Positions 9,028-17,617 of a stretch of 54,291 nucleotides of DNA are shown here, in pieces. Position numbers and translations under genes: made by a program. Every line of letters begins with the position of its first letter. Position 1 is the stretch's first letter. The notes below the pieces were generated by a model. That model was not told where the DNA came from. It made no database searches and saw nothing but the letters and a program-made list of their open reading frames with translations. The DNA is from Ideonella sp. MAG2 (GTDB lineage: Bacteria > Pseudomonadota > Gammaproteobacteria > Burkholderiales > Burkholderiaceae_C), in NCBI GenBank assembly GCA_004359425.1, contig PTEU01000001.1, positions 2,145,562 through 2,199,852 on the forward strand, given 5' to 3'.

Positions 9028-9501
9028 TCACCGTCTGGTACGAACCAAGCGCACATGACTGAGATTGCTTTCCCTGCCCTGATTGAGGACAAAGCCAGTG
9101 TCGAAGTTAACACTCCAAGCGCTAGCTGAATTGCCTACGTAAGGCGACGACGACCAGTACGTTCCAGATTGCGCAGGGAAAGCAACAGTATCAATAGCTG
9201 GGAATGAACAACCCTTGTCGGCAATACTGGCCAACTCCCTCACGTTAGGCAAACGCCAACCAATTTGACTGGCTGCATACAGCAAGGCAGCCTCATGCGT
9301 CATGAGGTTGGATCCATCCGCACAGGTAATGCCATCCCAGGTTTGACCCACACTGCAGCGCGCCCAAATCAGGCCAGTACGTTTGTCTGTCACCTCTGAC
9401 CCGGAAAAGGTAAAGCGCCCATCCGGGGGCCATGTAGGACAGACAGCAGCAGCCCATTGCCCATAGCCAGCCAAGACGGCAAGTAGTATCACTTTATTCA
9501 T
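9028..9501 (-). CDS. Secreted DUF1566 (Lcl C-terminal-like) protein
   Basis: The product has 157 residues. A signal peptide is visible (MNKVILLAVLAGYGQWAAAV, cleavage probably after an Ala near residue 19). The rest is a DUF1566 domain with the hallmarks DKRTGLIWARCSVG, IGWRLPNVRELASI, GTYWSSSPYV and a closing HVRLVRTRR. DUF1566 domains have a C-type-lectin/FGE-like fold and occur in surface adhesins and lipoproteins. It lies downstream of a much larger DUF1566 lipoprotein on the same strand. GC is lower than in the metabolic genes around it. Ligand and function are unknown. Confidence 0.75.
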   Translation of the reverse strand: MNKVILLAVLAGYGQWAAAVCPTWPPDGRFTFSGSEVTDKRTGLIWARCSVGQTWDGITCADGSNLMTHEAALLYAASQIGWRLPNVRELASIADKGCSFPAIDTVAFPAQSGTYWSSSPYVGNSASAWSVNFDTGFVLNQGRESNLSHVRLVRTRR

Positions 9502-9548
9502 GCAAACTCCTTGTTCAGGCGCATCGTTGAATGTGCGCTCTTATGCTC

Positions 9549-9575
9549 GTAAGCCTCCGCAACCAGCAGGCTTAC
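9549..9575. other. Hairpin between the two DUF1566 genes
   Basis: GTAAGCCT (9549-9556) and AGGCTTAC (9568-9575) form a perfect 8-bp stem with an 11-nt loop. It lies about 175 nt downstream of the large DUF1566 gene, with no T-run in either direction. It may be a weak terminator or a recombination-related structure. The rest of the 9502-9750 interval shows no convincing gene. Confidence 0.35.
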
Positions 9576-9750
9576 AGACAGCCCATGGTGCGGTAGGTGG
9601 CAACTACTCGCGGGACATTGCCCCAGCAGACTGATAACAACAGCAAAAGCGCCGCCTTCACCGATCGTACAGTTGCTGCCATACTTGGTGCTGGTGACAA
9701 CAGCAGGTAAAGCACAAGCACGTTAAGTGTCCCCAAAACCGCACACTCAA

Positions 9751-12201
9751 TTACTGGACCGACCGCACCAAGCGAATTGGATGGTAATCGCGGTAGTCGT
9801 AGACAGTATTGCCGCTCTCGAAGTCGACATACCAAACGTAGCTCTCGGAGACCACATAAGGCGAAGACGACCAATAGTAAGCGCCAATCGTGTTGGGGAA
9901 CCAGACGGTGTTGATGACGGGGCCAGGAAAAGGCTTGCCGTAGTCCACGATGCTTTGCAGTTCATCCAGCGTTGGCAGCCTCCAGTCTGTAAAACCACAG
10001 AGGCTCTGCGCGTTTACTGCCGCAAGATAGGCACTTGCATCGCCCACACGACCATCGCCAAAGTTTGTATAAGTATTGACACCTGCCCTCAGACCGCTGG
10101 CGGCCTTACCCTCCCACATGAGGCCGGTAACATTGTCTTTGACACACTCTTCCTTGCTATAGCTGCCCACGGTGCTGTAGCTCATTTGATCAATGTCAGC
10201 AAGCATGCCGTCTTGCTTGTTTGCACCTGATAGCGCAATTGCTCCTAAGCCGCCACAAGCTACAAGGGTGTTATCGCCAGCTTGAAAGCACCGGGAGACA
10301 GAAATTCCGGAGTGCGGAATCTTGAAGGTGCTGACTTGGGTACTCCCCACGTACACACTGTACGCTGCGCTGAACCTGCTATAAGTTCCGTCAGGGGCTA
10401 TGACCACTACGAAAAACCTATGCAAACCTGGCTCGAGTGGCGTAGGAAGTGTGATGCTCCAGGTAGTTCCGTTGACGAAAACATCATACAGCCCAATCTC
10501 TCGGGCATTTCGGTAGAGCTTAACCTTCTGTCCGCTAGTCAGCGATGCGCTCAATGACCCAGTGAAGGTGGGCGTCGTGTCATCGGTACTACCACCATTC
10601 GCAATCAAACCAGGCTTCGTCAGAGTATCGGAGTAGACCTTCTCGATTTGGCCAGTAGGTAGAGGGAGCAGTTCAATCCTAAACGTCTGCAGCCCTACGG
10701 CTTGGCCATCTGCACCTCGATACTCGGCGCTGATGGTTCCCGCGCTGCCGCTAAAGCTTTGCTCTACCGGGGCTGTACTGCCACCAGTGATGATCGCGAT
10801 CAGTTGAGACACCCCATTGCCAAAGTCAAGCCAGATGCTCTTGGCCCCCTCCCACACATTGCTAAACCAAATGCTGATGCGCTCACCCACACTGGGGGTG
10901 GCGCTACTGACGTTGAATTGGCCCAAGGGATTGGCAACTGTCGGATCAGTTCCTGCAAGCCACTCTTGCAAGTTAGTGCGTCCGTCCCGATCAGGGTCTG
11001 CCGCCGCGATGGCCTCGCCACTTCCAATCAAACCGTAGCGCCGCTCCCACCAGTCGAGAATGGCATTGCTGTTCAGGTCTCCAGCAAAGGGGGTCACCTG
11101 AAATACTTGTTGATCCCATAGCCTTTGTGTTGCCGCCGACCCCAACGCATTGTCTTGCACGATGACGGCCTTCAACCCCAAACGCGTAACATCACTGAGC
11201 GTGCATTCAAACTGGCGTTCCGTTTGGGTTGGATCCCCTACCTCCCTGGTGGGGGCAGTGCATGCGGAAATGTCGTCCAAGAACAGCGTAAAACGCCCGC
11301 CTCGTAGCAACTGTGTCCCCGTGACCCTGAAAGTCACCGCCTCGCCCGGTCGCACAGCCTCTTGCCCGAAGCCATTCGTGCTGGGCGAACGCCAAGTCAC
11401 ATCGCTGACATTACTGGTGACCTTGACTTGAGCCTGCCCAATCGTTTGTCCATTCAGCCGAATTTCTACAGGCTGATCTCCCAGTTTTTGGAAGTCGCAG
11501 GTCACGTCAAAGCGGGTGGTGCCTTGGATGCTTGGCGCGGTGCAGGTGTCAAACTCGTCGGTCATGGGAACGACACTCAGGCCAGCACTCGGCCAAGCCG
11601 TCCCTGTGAATGTCAGCACCGTCGGGGTTGCACGCACCACCTCGGTCGGGGTGACACTTTGCAGGCCCGGCACAGCAATCGTCAATGCAAACACAGGGCT
11701 ACGTGACCCCGTGCGACCATCGGCGCCGATGACAGCCGCACTGAACTTATGAGCGCCTTGCGCCAAAGCCGCAGCGGGTGTGAACTGCCACTGCAGGCCG
11801 GTGACGGTGGCGGGGGGTTGCAAGGGCGTGTCGCCGTCAAAGACCTGCACCTTTTGGCCGGCTGCAAGCTCCGCGCTGAGCGTGCCGCTGAGACTGGGCG
11901 TGGTGTCGTCGGTGGTGCTGCCGTTGGCTAAGCTTCCGGGCAGAGTGGGCGTATCAGAGGTGCCGGAGATGACCGCTGCCACGGGCAGTGGCGTCTCACC
12001 GCCTCCACCGCCACCACCACCGCCACCACCTCCACCGGTGCCGCTATCTCCTCCGCCGCCGCCTCCACCACAGGCAGTCAACATCAAGGCCAGAACACCC
12101 GCAGCCAAGCTCTTGGCATGGTGCGCACGACGTTCAGACAGGGCAGACTCATGAAGTACAGACACCCACCCGCCCAGCGGTGCGCGAACAAAACCCAACA
12201 T
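9751..12201 (-). CDS. Large lipoprotein with Ig-like repeats and C-terminal DUF1566 domain
   Basis: The product has 816 residues from ATG 12201, which follows a strong GAGGAGC site; the frame opens 63 nt earlier. The N-terminus is a lipoprotein signal (LAAGVLALMLTAC) followed by a poly-Gly tether. Two similar Ig-like modules (each with N-G-S-T-x-DDTTP and a later L.PG.H/AHKF segment) lie about 70-170 and 530-630. Between them a calcium-binding style stretch reads DLNSNAILDWWERRYGL. The last 130 residues are DUF1566 (GLMWEG, DWRLPTLDELQSI, YYWSSSPYV, IRLVRSVQ). It is probably an outer-surface binding or adhesion protein. It is paired with the small DUF1566 gene downstream. Confidence 0.75.
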   Translation of the reverse strand: MLGFVRAPLGGWVSVLHESALSERRAHHAKSLAAGVLALMLTACGGGGGGGDSGTGGGGGGGGGGGGGETPLPVAAVISGTSDTPTLPGSLANGSTTDDTTPSLSGTLSAELAAGQKVQVFDGDTPLQPPATVTGLQWQFTPAAALAQGAHKFSAAVIGADGRTGSRSPVFALTIAVPGLQSVTPTEVVRATPTVLTFTGTAWPSAGLSVVPMTDEFDTCTAPSIQGTTRFDVTCDFQKLGDQPVEIRLNGQTIGQAQVKVTSNVSDVTWRSPSTNGFGQEAVRPGEAVTFRVTGTQLLRGGRFTLFLDDISACTAPTREVGDPTQTERQFECTLSDVTRLGLKAVIVQDNALGSAATQRLWDQQVFQVTPFAGDLNSNAILDWWERRYGLIGSGEAIAAADPDRDGRTNLQEWLAGTDPTVANPLGQFNVSSATPSVGERISIWFSNVWEGAKSIWLDFGNGVSQLIAIITGGSTAPVEQSFSGSAGTISAEYRGADGQAVGLQTFRIELLPLPTGQIEKVYSDTLTKPGLIANGGSTDDTTPTFTGSLSASLTSGQKVKLYRNAREIGLYDVFVNGTTWSITLPTPLEPGLHRFFVVVIAPDGTYSRFSAAYSVYVGSTQVSTFKIPHSGISVSRCFQAGDNTLVACGGLGAIALSGANKQDGMLADIDQMSYSTVGSYSKEECVKDNVTGLMWEGKAASGLRAGVNTYTNFGDGRVGDASAYLAAVNAQSLCGFTDWRLPTLDELQSIVDYGKPFPGPVINTVWFPNTIGAYYWSSSPYVVSESYVWYVDFESGNTVYDYRDYHPIRLVRSVQ

Positions 12202-12416
12202 GGAAGCTCCTCGGTAGCCGTCGTTAACGCAGGCCGACTTCGGGCCTGGACGACAGCTTTTCATCAGTTATATGTTCCCCAATTATCGCCAAGAGCCTGG
12301 GGGCGACAGCGGGGGATTCCACCATCTTGAACCGTGGACAGGGACGGCAGCATCGCCGAGCCGCAAGGAGAGAGGCGTCAACTCAATGAAGAAAGCAGCG
12401 TAAGGGCACCTTACCC

Positions 12417-12854
12417 CTACACCACCAACTTGAACAAACTCGTCGCCTCCAAGTCCAGCACCTCTACCTCGTTCTGGTTGTAGAGCTGCCAGCGCCAGCG
12501 CAAGATGCCGAGGTCCGGCTTGCTGGCGGAGCAGCGGGTTTGCAGCACGGTGGCTTTGACGCTCAGCGCATCACCCGGGCGCACAGGGTGCAGCCATTTG
12601 ACATAGGCTAGGCCCGGTGAGGCAAAGGACTCTGAGCCTTGCAGTGCGGCTTGGGCCACCAAGCGCATGGCGATGCCGCAGGTCTGCCAGCCGCTGGCGA
12701 TCAGGCCGCCGTGGATGCCTTGGGCAGCGGCCTCCGGGTCGGTGTGGAACCACTGCGGGTCGTACGAATTAGCGAACTGCAGCACCTCGTCTTGGCTGAG
12801 GTGGTAGGGGCCGGCGGTGATGACCTGGTCTTGGTGGAAGTCTGCGAATTTCAT
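12417..12854 (-). CDS. MaoC family dehydratase
   Basis: The product has 145 residues from ATG 12854. It is a hot-dog-fold protein with the R-hydratase-2 motif region FANSYDPQWFHTDPEAAAQGIHGGLIASGW and WLHPVRPGDALSVKATVL. These proteins hydrate enoyl-CoA or act on related thioesters. It follows an acyl-CoA dehydrogenase and an SDR on the same strand and probably shares their pathway. An upstream extension of the frame is a shadow of the dehydrogenase 3' end. Confidence 0.85.
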   Translation of the reverse strand: MKFADFHQDQVITAGPYHLSQDEVLQFANSYDPQWFHTDPEAAAQGIHGGLIASGWQTCGIAMRLVAQAALQGSESFASPGLAYVKWLHPVRPGDALSVKATVLQTRCSASKPDLGILRWRWQLYNQNEVEVLDLEATSLFKLVV

Positions 12855-12912
12855 GGGTGCGCAAGCTTTTGGGGTGGCACGTGGGCAAGCCTGGAGCCCA
12901 ACCGTGCGGAGA

Positions 12913-14697
12913 TCACTCCGGCTGAGCCAGTGCTGGCAAAGGCAAGGAAGCCGCTGTGACCCGGTGCCAGTGCACTTGGGCCATGGGCAACAGCCAGTCG
13001 ACACCATAACGCATGCGCTCGGTCTTGGCTTGGGCCCAGGCGGCATCGGGCTCTTGCAGCGCGGCGCGGGCGCTGGCGGCAAAGGCCCAGGCGTAGAGCG
13101 TGTGGGTCAGGCCCCAGAGGTAGTCGTCGGCCACACGCAGCGCGGCTTCGGGGTCGGCGGCGGTGGCGGTGGCCTCCATCAAGGCGGCGGTGGCGGCGCG
13201 GGCCTGTTGGGTGTGTTGGCGCAGGGCTTGTGCAAAGGCGGTCAAGCCGGGTGCGGCGTCACAGCGCTGGGCTTCGGCGTCTAGGTCGTCGAGCAGCAAG
13301 CCCAGGCCCAAGCCACCGTCGGCCAGCACTTTGCGTTGCAGCAGGTCGATGGCCTGGATCTCGTTGGTGCCTTCATAAATCATGGCGATGCGGGCATCGC
13401 GCAGCGACTGCTCCACGCCCGTCTCCACCACAAAGCCGTAGCCGCCAAAGACTTGCAGCGCGTCGCTGGTGCCGTGAAAGCCGTTGTGCGTGAGGGCAGC
13501 TTTGACCACGGGGGTCAACAAGGCCGCCACTTTGAGCGCCCGGTCACGCACGGTGGCGTCGGGGTGATGGTGGCCTTCGTCAATGCACTGGGCTGCGCGA
13601 TAGGCAATGACGCGCTGGGCTTCGGTCAAAGCCTGCACCTTGAGCAGCGCGTGGCGCATGGCGGGGTGCAGGGCGATGGGGTCAGCGGCTGACTTTGCAC
13701 CCTCTGGCCGGATAGCCGCCCGCATTTGCAGGCGCTCAAAGGCATAGCGCAGCGCGTTCTGGCCGGCCATCTCCAAATGCGCCAGGCCTTGCAGGCCCAC
13801 ATGCAGGCGGGCGGAGTTCATCATCAAGAACATCGCACCCAAGCCCTTGTGCGGCGCGCCCACCAGCCAGCCCTGCGCGCCTTCATAACGCATGGCACAG
13901 GTGGCACTGCCGTGGATGCCCATCTTGTGCTCCAGGCCGGTGCAGCTCAGGGTGTTGGGCTGGCCGTCGGGCAGCAGCTTGGGCACCAGGGCCAGCGAGA
14001 TGCCGCGTGTGCCGGGCGGCGCATCGGGCAGGCGGCACAGCACCAAGTGGATGATGTTGTCGCTCAGGTCGTGGTCACCGCCCGAGATGAAGATTTTGTC
14101 GCCCGTCACGCGCAGCGCGCCGTCAGCCTCGAAGCTGGCCTCAGGCACGGCCCGGGTGCTGAGCAGGCCCAAGTCGCTGCCCGCCTGGGGCTCGGTCAAG
14201 GCCATCGCGGCCAGCCACTCTCCGCTGACCAGTTTGCCCAAGCACCAGTCTTGCTGGGCCGGGCGGGCATGGCCTTTGATGGTTTCATAAGCGCCATGCA
14301 GCAGGTCGGGGTACATCTCCCAAGCTTGGTTGCAGGCGATGAGCATTTCGCGCACGGCCGCGTCCAGCAGCAGCGGCAGGCCTTGGCCGCCCCATTCGGG
14401 CGCGCAGGGCAAGGCGGGCCAGCCGCCCTCTACAAACGCGCGGTAAGCAGCCGGGAAGCCCTGGGGCGTGCGCACACGGCCATCAGCCTCGCGGGTGCAG
14501 CCTTGGGCATCGCCGCTGGCGTTGAGGGGCAGCAAGACCTCGCGCGCAAAGCGGGCGCCTTCTTGCAGGATGGCGCTGGCCGTGTCGGCATCCAGCTCTT
14601 GCCACTCGGGGCAGGCCTGCCAGCCCTGGGGGGCTTGCAGCACCTGCTCCATCACAAAGCGCATGTCGCGCAGCGGTGCACGGTAGTCCCAGCTCAT
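12913..14697 (-). CDS. Acyl-CoA dehydrogenase, DmdC-like long type
   Basis: The product has 594 residues, longer than the usual 380-residue enzymes. It has the N-terminal start MSWDYRAPLRDMRFVMEQVL and a C-terminal helical extension, as in the DmdC/3-methylmercaptopropionyl-CoA dehydrogenase-like group. FAD and substrate motifs are visible: MALTEPQAGSDLG near residue 165, and FGGYGFVVETGVEQSLRDAR then IYEGTNEIQA with the likely catalytic Glu near 430. It oxidises an acyl-CoA to the enoyl-CoA. It sits 16 nt downstream of the SDR gene and before a MaoC hydratase, forming a beta-oxidation cassette. The chain specificity is unknown. Confidence 0.88.
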   Translation of the reverse strand: MSWDYRAPLRDMRFVMEQVLQAPQGWQACPEWQELDADTASAILQEGARFAREVLLPLNASGDAQGCTREADGRVRTPQGFPAAYRAFVEGGWPALPCAPEWGGQGLPLLLDAAVREMLIACNQAWEMYPDLLHGAYETIKGHARPAQQDWCLGKLVSGEWLAAMALTEPQAGSDLGLLSTRAVPEASFEADGALRVTGDKIFISGGDHDLSDNIIHLVLCRLPDAPPGTRGISLALVPKLLPDGQPNTLSCTGLEHKMGIHGSATCAMRYEGAQGWLVGAPHKGLGAMFLMMNSARLHVGLQGLAHLEMAGQNALRYAFERLQMRAAIRPEGAKSAADPIALHPAMRHALLKVQALTEAQRVIAYRAAQCIDEGHHHPDATVRDRALKVAALLTPVVKAALTHNGFHGTSDALQVFGGYGFVVETGVEQSLRDARIAMIYEGTNEIQAIDLLQRKVLADGGLGLGLLLDDLDAEAQRCDAAPGLTAFAQALRQHTQQARAATAALMEATATAADPEAALRVADDYLWGLTHTLYAWAFAASARAALQEPDAAWAQAKTERMRYGVDWLLPMAQVHWHRVTAASLPLPALAQPE

Positions 14698-14713
14698 GTG
14701 GTGGTGGTGTCGT

Positions 14714-15478
14714 TCAGCGAGGGGCCAAGCGCACGGCGCCGTCCAGGCGAATGGTTTCGCCGTTCAGGTGCACATTGCTCACGATATGGGTGGCCAGGGC
14801 TGCAAATTCTTCCGGGTGGCCCAAGCGCTTGGGGAAGGGAATGGAGGCGCCCAAGGCGTCTTGAATGTCTTGCGGCAGGCTCTTCATCAGCGGAGTGCTG
14901 AAGAGGCCGGGCGCCACCGTCATGACGCGGATGCCGTGCTGGGCCAAGTCGCGCGCCAGCGGCAGTGTCATGGCAGTGATGCCGCCTTTCGAGGCACTGT
15001 AGGCCTCTTGCCCCACCTGGCCGTCAAAGGCCGCCACCGAGGCTGTCATCAGCATCACCCCGCGCTCGCCGTCTTCCAGCGGCGCCAGCTTGGCGATGCG
15101 AGCGGCGGTGAGGCGGATGACGTTGTAGGTGCCGATCAGGTTGATGCGGATGACACGCTCAAAGTCCTCCAGCGGCGCGGGTTCACCATCGCGGCCGATC
15201 ACGCGCTTGGCCGTGCCAATGCCCGCAATGTTCATCACGATGCGGGCTGGGCCATTCGCAGCTTCCGCCGCGTCCAGTGCGGCCGTCAGGCTGGCGGTGT
15301 CGGCAATGTCGGCCGTGGCGGCAAAGCCGCCGATGTCAGCCGCCACACGCTGGGCACCTGCAGTGTTCACGTCCAGCACGCTGACGCGCGCGCCAGCGGC
15401 GGCCAAGGCGCGCGCGACGGCTTCACCCAGCCCAGAGCCACCGCCAGTGACCAGGGCATGTTGTCCATTAATTTGCAT
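14714..15478 (-). CDS. HSD10-like SDR, 3-hydroxyacyl-CoA dehydrogenase
   Basis: The product has 254 residues from ATG 15478, preceded by GAGAGTGAG; the frame continues further upstream without family similarity. It has the SDR cofactor motif TGGGSGLG (about 10-17), NIAGIG, the catalytic Ser in MTASVAAFDG and YSASK as the YxxxK pair. The sequence closely follows the type-2 3-hydroxyacyl-CoA dehydrogenase (HSD17B10) pattern, including the segment between NAG and Ser and the ending GETIRLDGAVRL. It likely oxidises 3-hydroxyacyl-CoA (for example from branched-chain acids) with NAD+. It leads the SDR / dehydrogenase / MaoC operon. Confidence 0.87.
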   Translation of the reverse strand: MQINGQHALVTGGGSGLGEAVARALAAAGARVSVLDVNTAGAQRVAADIGGFAATADIADTASLTAALDAAEAANGPARIVMNIAGIGTAKRVIGRDGEPAPLEDFERVIRINLIGTYNVIRLTAARIAKLAPLEDGERGVMLMTASVAAFDGQVGQEAYSASKGGITAMTLPLARDLAQHGIRVMTVAPGLFSTPLMKSLPQDIQDALGASIPFPKRLGHPEEFAALATHIVSNVHLNGETIRLDGAVRLAPR

Positions 15479-15614
15479 CTCACTCTCCAAGGGGGCGTGG
15501 CCCACCGACCCATTCACGGCGACAGATGGGTAGGGGAAACGCTCCACCCACCCGTCCGCCTCTCCCAGAAGCTCTCTGTGCCTCTGTGTCTCTGTGGCGG
15601 TATTGCCTGTGGCC

Positions 15615-17558
15615 TCAAATCTCAACCTTGGCCCCCAGCTCAACAATGCGGTTAGAGGGCAGATTCAAGAAGTCGGCCATGTCGGCGGCATTGCGGTGCA
15701 TGCCAGCAAAGAGCTTTTCGCGCCACAGGGCCATGCCGTCGCCGAAGGTGGGGATCACCGTGTCGCGGCTCAGGAAGTAGCTGGTGTCCATATCGTCCAG
15801 CGGCACGCCACGGCCTTGCAGCAACTGCAGTGCCTCGGGCACGTCGGGGTCATTCTTGAAGCCGAAATTCACCGTGACTTGCCAACAGTCATGCCCTAAA
15901 GAGGACAGGCTGACTCGGTCGTTAAAGCCCACCCAAGGAACCTCGTGGTGCTTGACGGTGACGAAGAGGTTGTACTCGTGCAGCACCTTGTTGTGCTTGA
16001 GGTTGTGCATCAGGGCGTTCGGGGTTAAGCCCTCTTCAGCCACCAGGAAGACGGCCGTGCCTGGCACGCGCACCGGCGGGCTGATGAAAATGGCTTCCAA
16101 AAAGCCGTTCAGCTCAATGGCCTCGTCGCGCACCCTGTCGCGCATCAGCCGCCGGCCCTGCTTCCAGGTGAGCATGAGCAAAAACATGCCCGCGCCGATG
16201 ACCAGCGGGAACCATCCACCCTTGAACAGCTTGAGCATGTTCGAGAGGAAGAAGGTGACATCAATGACCAGGAAAAAGCCGGTAACGGCCAGGCACAGCG
16301 CCAGCGGATAGCGCCAGCCGTAGCGAATGACGAAGAAGGTCATCACCGTGGTGATGGTCATGTCCAAGGTGACGGCAATGCCGTAGGCCGAGGCCAGATT
16401 GGACGAGCTTTTGAACAGTGCGACGGCCAGCACGATGAAGACGTACAGGCCCCAGTTGATAAAGGGCACATAGATTTGCCCTGTGTCTTTGACCGAGGTG
16501 TGGCGCACCGTCATGCGCGGCAAGATGCCCAACTGAATGGCCTGCTTGGTGACGGAAAACGCCGCCGAGATCAGGGCCTGCGAGGCGATCACCGTGGCCG
16601 CCGTGGCCAAGAACACCAGGGGAAGTTGGGCCCAGTCCGGGGCCATCAGAAAGAAGGGGTTCTCCACAGCCTGGGGGTTTTTGAGCAGCATTGCGCCCTG
16701 GCCAAAGTAATTGACCACCAGCGCGGGCATGACCATGCCGTACCAGGCAATGCGAATGGGCCGCTTGCCGAAATGGCCCATGTCGGCATAGAGCGCCTCG
16801 CCACCGGTGACGCACAGCACCACTGCCCCCAGGGCAATGAAGGCGATCAGCGGCTGTTGCGCAAAAAAGCCCACCGCATAGGCCGGGTTGAGCGCCACCA
16901 GCACGGCCGGGTTGTCCAGCACGTGCGGGATGCCCAAGGCAATCAGGACAATGAACCACACCAAGGTGATGGGGCCAAAAAACTTGCCAATGCCGCCGGT
17001 GCCAAAGCGCTGCACCGCAAACAAACCCGTCAAGACCAGCAGGGTGATGGGCAACACGAACGCGTGCAAGCCAGGCTCGGCCACTTCCAGGCCCTCCACC
17101 GCCGAGAGCACGGAGATGGCTGGGGTGATGACGCCGTCGCCATAGAAGATGGCCGTGCCAAACAGCCCCACCACCATCAAAGTACGGCGCAACTGAGGCC
17201 GTTCTTTGACGGCCGTGGTGGCTAAGGCCAGCATGGCGATCAGGCCACCCTCGCCATTGTTGTCGGCCCGCAAGATGAGCAGCACGTACTTCAAGGAGAC
17301 GATGAGGGTCATCGTCCAGAAAATCAGGCTGAGCACGCCCAACACGTTGTCAGGTGTGGCAGGCACATGGCCTGCGTGAAACACCTCTTTGAGGGCATAG
17401 AGCGGGCTGGTGCCGATGTCGCCATAGACAACACCCAGAGCCGCCAGCGTCAGCGTGGCCAGTGCGCCCCCGGTCGGGGCGGCTTTATCGGTAGATTTCA
17501 AGGGACTGCTTCGACAATGCGAAGCGGGTATTGTGCGCCGCATCAAAAACTTGTCCAC
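15615..17558 (-). CDS. kup: Low-affinity potassium transporter Kup
   Basis: The frame holds 647 residues. It has the Kup signature [19 protein letters not shown] at about residues 43-61, twelve or so hydrophobic segments in the first 460 residues, then a roughly 180-residue cytoplasmic tail ending [15 protein letters not shown]. Kup imports K+ with H+ in the inner membrane. The start is uncertain: GTG 17558, ATG 17543, or TTG 17501, which gives 628 residues, the usual length. None has a strong ribosome site. The gene stands alone, with a 136-nt gap to the SDR start. Confidence 0.92.
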   Translation of the reverse strand: MDKFLMRRTIPASHCRSSPLKSTDKAAPTGGALATLTLAALGVVYGDIGTSPLYALKEVFHAGHVPATPDNVLGVLSLIFWTMTLIVSLKYVLLILRADNNGEGGLIAMLALATTAVKERPQLRRTLMVVGLFGTAIFYGDGVITPAISVLSAVEGLEVAEPGLHAFVLPITLLVLTGLFAVQRFGTGGIGKFFGPITLVWFIVLIALGIPHVLDNPAVLVALNPAYAVGFFAQQPLIAFIALGAVVLCVTGGEALYADMGHFGKRPIRIAWYGMVMPALVVNYFGQGAMLLKNPQAVENPFFLMAPDWAQLPLVFLATAATVIASQALISAAFSVTKQAIQLGILPRMTVRHTSVKDTGQIYVPFINWGLYVFIVLAVALFKSSSNLASAYGIAVTLDMTITTVMTFFVIRYGWRYPLALCLAVTGFFLVIDVTFFLSNMLKLFKGGWFPLVIGAGMFLLMLTWKQGRRLMRDRVRDEAIELNGFLEAIFISPPVRVPGTAVFLVAEEGLTPNALMHNLKHNKVLHEYNLFVTVKHHEVPWVGFNDRVSLSSLGHDCWQVTVNFGFKNDPDVPEALQLLQGRGVPLDDMDTSYFLSRDTVIPTFGDGMALWREKLFAGMHRNAADMADFLNLPSNRIVELGAKVEI

Positions 17559-17617
17559 CCCCCGAGCATGTGCTTATGGCTGAGAATCGGGGCCTTTGCT
17601 GAGCCCTGTGACCCCGA

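Noticed and set aside
9572..9874. 100-residue minus-strand frame between the DUF1566 genes
   Set aside because: It mostly overlaps the end of the large DUF1566 gene in another frame, has no ribosome site and shows no family.
9028..12201. A complete diversity-generating retroelement
   Set aside because: No reverse transcriptase and no template repeat resembling either gene end were seen in the window.
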